A DNA stretch of 5,816 bases from assembly GCA_024543015.1 (NCBI GenBank), contig JAMXCY010000075.1, positions 1-5,816 on the forward strand, read 5' to 3'. Position 1 is the first letter of the stretch. Each line of letters starts with the position of its first letter. Below the pieces are notes generated by a model. That model was not told the origin of the DNA. It ran no database searches and saw nothing but the letters and a program-made list of their open reading frames with translations. Positions 1-4,758 of the stretch are shown piece after piece. Made by a program: the position numbers and the translations under genes. This DNA comes from Candidatus Omnitrophota bacterium. GTDB taxonomy: Bacteria; Omnitrophota; Gorgyraeia; JAFGHF01.

Positions 1-144
1 GCCATAGTCAAAATCCTGCAGCGTATATTTAAAGCCGGCTTTTTTACTGACTGCCTCCAGTACTTTCAAGCCTTCTCTGATTACTTCCGGCCCTGTTCCG
101 TCTCCGCCAATTACAGCTATTTTGTATGCTTTTTTCGTACCCAC
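1..144 (-). CDS. leuB: 3-isopropylmalate dehydrogenase, N-terminal fragment (partial, runs off left edge)
   Basis: The first 48 codons of an isocitrate/isopropylmalate dehydrogenase family protein are visible; the rest lies beyond the left edge. The fragment has a short basic leader, then the beta strand and nucleotide-binding turn KIAVIGGDGTGPEV (about residues 8-21) and a helix REGLKVLEAV, which is the usual N-terminus of this family. The start is a GTG at 142-144, supported by AGGAGG at 154-159 with a 9-base spacer; no ATG lies in frame nearby. It overlaps the 3' end of leuD by 28 bases in another frame, which suggests coupled translation. LeuB oxidises and decarboxylates 3-isopropylmalate with NAD in the cytoplasm, following the LeuCD step. 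The family assignment is firm. The choice of LeuB over isocitrate or homoisocitrate dehydrogenase rests on the adjacent leuCD genes, because the catalytic residues are out of view. Confidence 0.85.
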   Translation of the reverse strand, partial: MGTKKAYKIAVIGGDGTGPEVIREGLKVLEAVSKKAGFKYTLQDFDYG

Positions 145-608
145 CTGATCAATCCTCCTGCCTCTACCAACTCCTGCATAAACTTAGGAAAGGTTTGTGC
201 CTGATAGACTTCGTCTTTATTTAAGTCCTTAATTACACCTTTGTCTAATTCTATTTGCAACAAACTATTTTTTAAAATTTTGTATGCCTGTTTGCACTCT
301 AAAATCGGCAGTCCGATATTAATCGCATTGCGGTAAAAAATCCGGGCAAAACTTTCGGCAATCACACAACTAATCCCGCAGGCCTTGATTGAAACCGGGG
401 CATGTTCACGGGAAGAGCCACAACCAAAATTTTCACCGGCTACAATAATATCGCCTTTTTTTACGTGTCTGGCAAATCCCGGCTCTATCCCCTCCATACA
501 GTGCCTGCCCAATTCTTTAGGGTCACTCGTACTTAAGAAACTGGCTGGAATTATCTCATCCGTATTAACGTTATCGCCGAATTTATGTACTTTACCTTTT
601 AGTTTCAT
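117..608 (-). CDS. leuD: 3-isopropylmalate dehydratase small subunit
   Basis: LeuD is the swivelling small subunit of isopropylmalate isomerase. With LeuC it converts 2-isopropylmalate to 3-isopropylmalate in leucine synthesis. The 163-residue protein matches the short, archaeal-like LeuD type. Visible signatures are the opening KGKVHKFGDNVNTDEIIPA (about 4-22), the core NFGCGSSREHAP (60-71) and AESFARIFYRNAINIGLP (84-101). The segment FLSTSDP (24-30) lies where the substrate-choosing loop of this family is found, so a homoaconitase role cannot be excluded, though leuB next door favours leucine synthesis. The ATG at 606-608 fits the family N-terminus. No clear Shine-Dalgarno sequence precedes it (the bases just upstream read CTAGCACCGGTA), unlike most neighbours. 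The gene is separated from leuC by the toxin-antitoxin pair, with 51 bases to the toxin stop. Confidence 0.93.
   Translation of the reverse strand: MKLKGKVHKFGDNVNTDEIIPASFLSTSDPKELGRHCMEGIEPGFARHVKKGDIIVAGENFGCGSSREHAPVSIKACGISCVIAESFARIFYRNAINIGLPILECKQAYKILKNSLLQIELDKGVIKDLNKDEVYQAQTFPKFMQELVEAGGLIRWVRKKHTK
154..159 (-). promoter_or_regulatory. Shine-Dalgarno site of leuB
   Basis: AGGAGG on the minus strand lies 9 bases before the GTG at 142-144, inside the leuD coding region. It decides the non-ATG start of leuB and the 28-base overlap with leuD. Confidence 0.8.
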
Positions 609-659
609 TACCGGTGCTAGATTTTAGAGTTAGAGATTGTTTTCTTAGAAAGGATGTTT
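609..659. other. 51-base spacer between toxin and leuD, no terminator
   Basis: This AT-rich spacer has no GC-rich hairpin with a T run on the minus strand, so transcription from the toxin gene can be expected to continue into leuD. It also holds no convincing Shine-Dalgarno site for leuD. The only self-complementary piece is the short TTTCT/AGAAA pair around 643-653. Confidence 0.5.
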
Positions 660-944
660 TCAATGAAGTTTTCTGGATATTTGTTTATAGATATCTTTTC
701 TATGCCCTACGGTCAATATTAAGACCAAAATTTCTTTATGGTCTGCCTTGTAAATTATCCTGCAATCTCCTGAACGATACGAAGACAGGCCTTTCAATTC
801 TTGAATAAGGTGTTTGCCAATTTCTGGATTACTAGCTATACGCTCTACAGCTTCTTTAATTTGGCGCTGTTTTTTGAGAGGTAACTTATCTATAGCGGTT
901 TTAGCCTCTTTGGTGTAGAGTATTCTATGCATTCTTGAAGACAT
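660..944 (-). CDS. RelE/ParE superfamily mRNA interferase toxin
   Basis: A 94-residue protein of the RelE/ParE toxin superfamily; RelE-type members cut mRNA in the ribosome. Visible features are an N-terminal strand HRILYTKEA (6-14), two basic helices with LPLKKQRQIKEAVERI (21-36), a helix-loop ending in LIQELKGL (46-53), the strand pair YRSGDCRIIYKAD (56-68) with R57 and R62, and the C-terminal VGHRKDIYK (79-87) with H81, R82 and Y86. Those basic and tyrosine residues are where RelE-type active sites lie, and all are present, so the toxin looks intact. The chosen ATG at 942-944 gives a 20-base overlap with the antitoxin. A second ATG at 930-932 (starting MHRILYT, closer to the usual family start) would give an 8-base overlap. 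Neither has a strong ribosome site, as expected for a coupled toxin. Confidence 0.9.
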   Translation of the reverse strand: MSSRMHRILYTKEAKTAIDKLPLKKQRQIKEAVERIASNPEIGKHLIQELKGLSSYRSGDCRIIYKADHKEILVLILTVGHRKDIYKQISRKLH

Positions 945-1176
945 CTTTGTGGGGGTAGAGATTTCCTCTCTGGATGTCTTCTTCTGCCCTCAAGATAGAG
1001 CGCAGTAATTTCTGGTCGGCCTTGATTTCCAGGGTTTCTAATTCTTCGGGAGAAAGCATAATCGCCTCCGGTTTGCCATTTTTGGTTATAATTAGGTGCT
1101 TACCCATATGTGAAATTCTCTTAATTAATTCCGGAAGTCTTCCCCTTACTTCTGAAACAGGCATAATATAATCCAT
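925..1176 (-). CDS. Phd/YefM family antitoxin
   Basis: An 83-residue antitoxin that should neutralise the RelE-type toxin encoded just downstream and bind the operator in front of it. The N-terminal half is a Phd/YefM DNA-binding fold: VSEVRGRLPELIKRI (7-21), then the strands KHLIITKNGKPEAIMLSPEELETLE (26-50). The C-terminal tail, rich in charged residues (KADQKLLRSILRAEEDIQRG, 52-71), is the part that normally wraps the toxin. The start is set at the ATG 1174-1176 because GGAGGT lies 7 bases upstream. A GTG at 1189-1191 would add five residues but sits at about the predicted transcription start and includes the ribosome site itself. The gene overlaps the toxin by 8 to 20 bases, depending on the toxin start. 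The antitoxin-first order is standard for this class. Confidence 0.92.
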   Translation of the reverse strand: MDYIMPVSEVRGRLPELIKRISHMGKHLIITKNGKPEAIMLSPEELETLEIKADQKLLRSILRAEEDIQRGNLYPHKDVFKNA

Positions 1177-1183
1177 AATTTTT

Positions 1184-1189
1184 ACCTCC
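1184..1189 (-). promoter_or_regulatory. Shine-Dalgarno site of the antitoxin gene
   Basis: GGAGGT on the minus strand lies 7 bases before the ATG at 1174-1176. It favours that start over the upstream GTG. Confidence 0.8.
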
Positions 1190-1193
1190 ACTT

Positions 1194-1219
1194 AAATTGT
1201 ACAATATTTTGTACAATTT
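1194..1219. promoter_or_regulatory. antitoxin operator: perfect inverted repeat with two TGTACA cores
   Basis: AAATTGTACAA (1194-1204) and TTGTACAATTT (1209-1219) form a perfect 11-base inverted repeat around a 4-base centre. Each arm also contains the short palindrome TTGTACAA. The repeat covers the whole -10 box and spacer and reaches the first base of the -35 box, so a bound repressor would block RNA polymerase. TGTACA cores are known from the yefM-yoeB operator of E. coli, which matches the YefM-like antitoxin encoded here. The repressing protein is inferred to be the antitoxin, alone or with the toxin. Confidence 0.82.
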
Positions 1220-1224
1220 GTCAA
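1196..1224 (-). promoter_or_regulatory. sigma70-type promoter of the toxin-antitoxin operon
   Basis: On the minus strand TTGACA (1219-1224) is followed by a 17-base spacer and TACAAT (1196-1201). This is a perfect -35 box and a five-of-six -10 box at optimal spacing. Transcription would begin near 1189-1193, leaving a leader of about 15 bases that carries the GGAGGT site. It points through the antitoxin and toxin towards leuD and leuB. Confidence 0.85.
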
Positions 1225-1296
1225 GAGCCCTTTTATGAACTAAGGAGACGTTGTCCAAATCCATCGGGACAGTGCACCTTAGCAACAGACACTGTC
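1225..1296. repeat. degenerate inverted-repeat stretch after leuC
   Basis: Between the leuC stop and the toxin-antitoxin promoter lies a 72-base non-coding stretch. GACAGTG (1268-1274) and CACTGTC (1290-1296) form a perfect 7-base stem around 15 bases, and the last base of the stem is part of the leuC stop codon. A related phrase, GGAGACGTTGTCC (1244-1256), stands nearby. No T run follows the stem on the minus strand, so it is a poor intrinsic terminator. It may be the remains of a dispersed short repeat; that is a guess from the look of the sequence. Confidence 0.35.
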
Positions 1297-2549
1297 TAAA
1301 TCTCTTCAGGATGCGCGATTTGGCCTTTGATAGCGCTGGCTGCGGCTACTGCCGGATTACTCAAATAGACCTCGGAGCTTAAGGCGCCCATCCGGCCACG
1401 AAAATTACGATTAGTAGTGGCAATGGCCACTTCATTCTCACCCAAGATACCCATATGTCCGCCAAGGCAGGGCCCACAGGTCGGCGGACAAACAGTTGCT
1501 CCGGCTTTAATAAATATATCCATCAAGCCGGCCTTTAAGGCCTGGCGATAAATCCGTTGGGTGCCGGGAAAAATCAGCAATCTCACTCGTGAGTTAACCT
1601 TTCGACCTTTTAAAACTCGCGCAGCCAAGATCAAATCAGATATCCGTCCATTCGTGCAGGAGCCAATCACTGATTGATCAATGTTTACATTCCCTAGTTT
1701 ACTCACCGCTTGCACATTGCTGGGCAAATGCGGACAAGAAACTTGAGGTTCCATCTTGCTCAGATCATATGCCCTGACATCGCAATAAGAAGCTCCTTTG
1801 TCGCTATGGTATATTTTTTCACCTACGCCTGAATTAGTATATCTGCGGGTAATCTCATCAGTTTCAATTATTCCAGATTTTCCTCCGGCCTCAACAGCCA
1901 TATTGCAGATAGTAAATCTATCATCCATAGCCAAATTCCTAATTACAGGTCCTGAAAATTCCATAGCCTTATACAGGGCCCCGGAGACTCCAATGTCTCC
2001 TATTGTGTTAAGAATCAGGTCCTTACCGCCCACCCATTTTTTAAGCTTACCATAATAGATAAACTTGATTGATTCAGGAACGCGCAGCCAAACCATACCC
2101 GTAATCCAGGCCGCGGTTAAATCCGTTGAGCCTACACCTGTGGAAAAAGCACCCAATGCACCATAAGTGCAGGTGTGCGAATCAGCGCCAATAACTAAGT
2201 CTCCGGGCGTAACCAAGCCTCGCTCAGGCAAAAGCACATGTTCAATACCGCCATCTCCCAGGGGATAAAAATGCTTAATTTTATAATCGCGGGAAAAATC
2301 TGCCAAGAGCTTACTTTGCCTGGCACTAGCTGCATCTTTATTAGGCACAAAGTGGTCGCAAACCAGCACTACTCTCTTGCGGTCAAATACCTTCTTTATC
2401 CGGGCTCCTTTAAATTTGGCAATAGCCAAGGGCGCTGTAATGTCATTTCCTAAAGCTAAATCCACCCGGGCATTAATAAATTCGCCTGGCGAGATAAACC
2501 TCTTATCTGTATGCGCTAATAATATTTTCTCTGTAATGGTTAATCCCAT
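1296..2549 (-). CDS. leuC: 3-isopropylmalate dehydratase large subunit
   Basis: LeuC is the iron-sulfur subunit of isopropylmalate isomerase and pairs with LeuD. The 417-residue length fits the short, archaeal-like LeuC type rather than the roughly 465-residue E. coli form. Visible signatures in order are MGLTITEKILLAH (1-13), VCDHFVPN (63-70), GADSHTCTYGALGAF (121-135), CNMAVEAGGKSG (215-226), VIGSCTNGRISDL (294-306), VCPPTCGPCLGGHMG (353-367) and TTNRNFRGRMG (378-388). C298, C358 and C361 are the expected 4Fe-4S ligands and all are present. The start codon follows the glgC stop by only 2 bases; an AAAGGAAG run about 13 bases upstream is a distant ribosome site, so coupling to glgC translation is likely. 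Homoaconitase belongs to the same family and is not excluded by sequence, but leuD and leuB in the same operon favour leucine synthesis. Confidence 0.95.
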   Translation of the reverse strand: MGLTITEKILLAHTDKRFISPGEFINARVDLALGNDITAPLAIAKFKGARIKKVFDRKRVVLVCDHFVPNKDAASARQSKLLADFSRDYKIKHFYPLGDGGIEHVLLPERGLVTPGDLVIGADSHTCTYGALGAFSTGVGSTDLTAAWITGMVWLRVPESIKFIYYGKLKKWVGGKDLILNTIGDIGVSGALYKAMEFSGPVIRNLAMDDRFTICNMAVEAGGKSGIIETDEITRRYTNSGVGEKIYHSDKGASYCDVRAYDLSKMEPQVSCPHLPSNVQAVSKLGNVNIDQSVIGSCTNGRISDLILAARVLKGRKVNSRVRLLIFPGTQRIYRQALKAGLMDIFIKAGATVCPPTCGPCLGGHMGILGENEVAIATTNRNFRGRMGALSSEVYLSNPAVAAASAIKGQIAHPEEI

Positions 2550-2551
2550 CT

Positions 2552-3772
2552 CTAGACAACGCTTCCTTTGGGAACAACGACAATCCCTGAATCGGTAACT
2601 GTAAACTTTCTTTTATCTTCTGCCGAATTATAACCGATCTTAGCACCTTGAGAAATCCGGACATTTTTATCAATTATTGCCCGCTTAATTTTGGCATATC
2701 TGCTTATCTCGGTGCCTTCCATAATAATTGAATCATAAACTTCAGAAAAACTATTAACCCGCACACAGGGAGATAAAATAGAATATTTTACTCTACCGCC
2801 ACTGATGATGCAGCCGTTAGCAATTAAAGAATTAATCGCCTGGCCAACGCGGGCCTTGTTCTGCTCTCCACCCCAAACTGTTTTCACTGGCGGAAATTGC
2901 CCTTCATAAGTACGGATAGGCCAATCTTTATCATAGAGATTAAACTCGGGCGTAACCTTGACCAGGTCCATATTGGCAGCGTAATAGGCCTCAGTGTCTC
3001 CCACGTCTCGCCAGTATTGGGGTTTGTTGGTCTTTGGGTCTTTAAAATTATAGGCAAAGACTTTTTTGGACTTCTTGATCATTTGCGGAATTATATTTTT
3101 ACCGAAGTCGTGCTGGCTGTGAGTATTCTGCGCATCTTCTTTTAACTCTTCCACCAGTGTCTCTCGATTAAAAACATATATCCCCATGGAGGCATAGACA
3201 AAATCAGTGTGCCTAAAAATAGTTTTTGGTTCTACTGGCTTCTCCAGAAAACCCTTCACTCGCATGCGGCGTTCAACCTCAATAATACCTAAGCGTGAGG
3301 TCTTCTCCTTAGGAGTTTCCACAACCGCCACTGTCAGTTCAGCGCCACTTTTGCGATGCACTGCAATCATCTGGGCATAATCCATTTTGTAAACATGGTC
3401 GCCGGCCAAAATTAAGACATAATCCGGCTCCTCTTCATGGACCAGATAGAGATTCTGATAAATGGAATCCGCCGTGCCCAGATACCAGATTTCGCCGATT
3501 CTTTGCTGTGCCGGCAGGGCATCAATATATTCGCCTAATTCGCTATTTAAAATATTCCAGCCCATAATCAAATGGTGATTAAGCGAACTGGATTTGTACT
3601 GGGTAAGCACGCAAATCTTGCGCAACCCGGAATTGATGCAATTGCTTAAGGTAAAGTCGATAATCCGGTAAATCCCGCCAAAGGGAACCGCCGGTTTTGT
3701 TCTTTCTCTAGTCAGAGGAAAAAGCCGCTCGCCCTTTCCTCCGGCCATAATAAATGTGAGAACTTTGTTCAC
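2552..3772 (-). CDS. glgC: glucose-1-phosphate adenylyltransferase (ADP-glucose pyrophosphorylase)
   Basis: GlgC makes ADP-glucose and pyrophosphate from glucose 1-phosphate and ATP, the committed step of bacterial glycogen synthesis in the cytoplasm. The 406-residue protein has the expected layout. The nucleotidyltransferase domain carries MAGGKGERLFPLTRERTKPAV (9-29), FGGIYRIIDFTLSNC (31-45), AGDHVYKMDY (123-132, with the metal-binding Asp), GFLEKP (174-179, with the glucose-phosphate Lys) and YWRDVGDTEAYY (253-264). A left-handed beta-helix C-terminus follows (about 310-400, with repeated short hydrophobic turns such as CIISGGRV and IIMEGTEI). The start is GTG at 3770-3772 inside a GTGA overlap with the mscS stop, with AGGA 7 bases upstream. 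It ends 2 bases before leuC. The GH57 glucan enzyme two genes upstream supports a role in glycogen turnover. Confidence 0.96.
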   Translation of the reverse strand: MNKVLTFIMAGGKGERLFPLTRERTKPAVPFGGIYRIIDFTLSNCINSGLRKICVLTQYKSSSLNHHLIMGWNILNSELGEYIDALPAQQRIGEIWYLGTADSIYQNLYLVHEEEPDYVLILAGDHVYKMDYAQMIAVHRKSGAELTVAVVETPKEKTSRLGIIEVERRMRVKGFLEKPVEPKTIFRHTDFVYASMGIYVFNRETLVEELKEDAQNTHSQHDFGKNIIPQMIKKSKKVFAYNFKDPKTNKPQYWRDVGDTEAYYAANMDLVKVTPEFNLYDKDWPIRTYEGQFPPVKTVWGGEQNKARVGQAINSLIANGCIISGGRVKYSILSPCVRVNSFSEVYDSIIMEGTEISRYAKIKRAIIDKNVRISQGAKIGYNSAEDKRKFTVTDSGIVVVPKGSVV

Positions 3773-4623
3773 CTGACAATCCTATAAGTTGGATAGGCAA
3801 ATTTAATGCTTCTTTCGTTGGTAAAGTCTTCTAAGATACTGCGGGAAATCCTATCCTGAGTGGTGCGTCTCTCCCGTACTGCGGTTAAGTAGCGCAGCGT
3901 AAGCTCTACGCCATGATCAATAATTTTTACATAGACAATTGGCGTAAACTTTTCATAATAAATCATATATTCTTTGGCCATCCGCTCAATCGAGGCCTGT
4001 ACACGCACCTGGAGCTTGTCCAGTTCGGGACTAGCGTAACGCAGGATAATTTCCTTAGCCTTCTGCCAATCGCTTTCAAAGGTCACCACTACTTTGATTT
4101 CGTTCCAAATAAATTCAAAGCCCTTGGTATAGTTGAAAACCCGCTGCTTAAACACATTGCTATTAGGCACATGCACTACCCGACCTGTGCTCTGGTCGCC
4201 AGCTACCCAATTACCCACCTCCAGAAGAGCCGTTTGAAACATGCGCACATCAATTACATCTCCCTTGACCGCACCAATTTCAATTCGATCCCCAACACTA
4301 AAAGGGCGTTTAAAGATTATTAAAAGCCAGCCGGCAAAACAGAGAATAACCTCCTGCAAGGCCACTACAAGACCGGCGCCAATAATACTAATTACCACCG
4401 CCATTGATCTTATACCTTCTAACCAAAATAGCATGGCCAGGGCAAAAATCATCAACACGGTTGTGTAAAGGGCAATCTTACGGGCGTTGTGACGTCTGCG
4501 CAGGTCCTTTACCTGCCTGTTGATAAAGCTGATAATCAGAGTCCCGAGAAGATAAATCGCTAAAGCAAAAAACAAAAACTGGATAGAGTCATTACTAAAG
4601 AATGCGCTTATCTTCTGAAACAT
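3769..4623 (-). CDS. MscS-family small-conductance mechanosensitive ion channel
   Basis: A 284-residue inner-membrane channel protein, close in length to E. coli MscS. Such channels open under membrane tension and release small solutes on hypo-osmotic shock. Three hydrophobic segments lie at about 14-34, 49-69 and 74-104. The third is the pore-lining type, with small residues (ISIIGAGLVVALQEVI, 79-94), and runs into the conserved beta-domain KRPFSVGDRIEIGAVKGDV (105-123). VVHVPNSNVF (149-158) is the matching family motif at the end of that domain. The charged remainder (about 170-284) forms the cytoplasmic alpha/beta part. The ATG at 4621-4623 has AAGGAGGT 5 bases upstream. The stop overlaps the glgC start as GTGA, so the two are co-translated. 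No N-terminal signal or extra periplasmic domain is seen. Whether the channel works specifically with glycogen metabolism is unknown. Confidence 0.93.
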   Translation of the reverse strand: MFQKISAFFSNDSIQFLFFALAIYLLGTLIISFINRQVKDLRRRHNARKIALYTTVLMIFALAMLFWLEGIRSMAVVISIIGAGLVVALQEVILCFAGWLLIIFKRPFSVGDRIEIGAVKGDVIDVRMFQTALLEVGNWVAGDQSTGRVVHVPNSNVFKQRVFNYTKGFEFIWNEIKVVVTFESDWQKAKEIILRYASPELDKLQVRVQASIERMAKEYMIYYEKFTPIVYVKIIDHGVELTLRYLTAVRERRTTQDRISRSILEDFTNERSIKFAYPTYRIVR

Positions 4624-4628
4624 TTTGC

Positions 4629-4636
4629 ACCTCCTT
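4629..4636 (-). promoter_or_regulatory. Shine-Dalgarno site of the mscS-like gene
   Basis: AAGGAGGT on the minus strand lies 5 bases before the ATG at 4621-4623. Its first two bases are also the last two bases of the outer arm of the adjacent inverted-repeat element, so folding of that element could affect access to it. Confidence 0.8.
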
Positions 4637-4730
4637 AATGAGCACGCGACTTATGTTCGTGTGAGTATTAATTCGGCCATAGACTTATGTCCTAAGCGTG
4701 GTCGAAGAACATAAGTCTAGACCTCATTAA
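4635..4730. repeat. 96-base nested inverted-repeat element in the mscS leader
   Basis: The ends are TTAATGAG (4635-4642) and CTCATTAA (4723-4730). Five bases inside each end, the 11-base arms GACTTATGTTC (4648-4658) and GAACATAAGTC (4707-4717) are again exact inverted copies. Together they make symmetrical ends of 24 bases with about 20 matching positions. A third copy of the arm, GACTTATGTCC (4682-4692, one mismatch), lies inside and pairs with the same partner to form an 11-base stem (4680-4690 with 4709-4719) with an 18-base loop. The layout suggests a small non-coding mobile element (MITE-like) or a structured leader. No T run follows the stem in either direction, so an intrinsic terminator is unlikely. 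Confidence 0.6.
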
Positions 4731-4758
4731 TTATAACTAAAGGTTACTTAAATTGCAA
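4730..4758 (-). promoter_or_regulatory. candidate sigma70-type promoter for mscS-glgC-leuC
   Basis: On the minus strand TTGCAA (4753-4758) is followed by a 17-base spacer and TATAAT (4730-4735). The -10 box is perfect and the -35 box matches four of six positions. It lies across the last codons and stop of the GH57 gene. Transcription would start near 4723, giving a leader of about 100 bases that contains most of the nested inverted repeat. No other terminator or promoter was seen between the GH57 gene and mscS. Confidence 0.6.

Noticed and set aside
609..650. TAAAAT as a -10 box of a private leuD promoter
   Set aside because: No -35 box resembling TTGACA occurs at 16-18 bases upstream; AT-rich spacers yield such matches by chance.
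614..808. 64-codon open frame on the plus strand
   Set aside because: It is antisense to the RelE-type toxin gene; the minus-strand protein has clear family motifs and this one does not.
1177..1191. GTG start five codons upstream for the antitoxin
   Set aside because: It would sit at the predicted transcription start and include the GGAGGT ribosome site that properly serves the ATG at 1174-1176.
1268..1296. 7-base hairpin after leuC as an intrinsic terminator
   Set aside because: On the minus strand the stem is followed by CCGATGG rather than a run of T.
117..2549. Homoaconitase (lysine or coenzyme B pathway) reading of leuCD
   Set aside because: The family cannot exclude it from sequence alone, but the directly following leuB-like gene makes leucine synthesis the simpler reading.
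3913..4323. 136-codon open frame on the plus strand
   Set aside because: It lies antisense to the well-supported MscS-family gene, matches no family I recognise and has no convincing ribosome site.
4680..4719. 11-base hairpin after the GH57 gene as an intrinsic terminator
   Set aside because: The stem is AT-rich, the loop is 18 bases and no T run follows in either direction.
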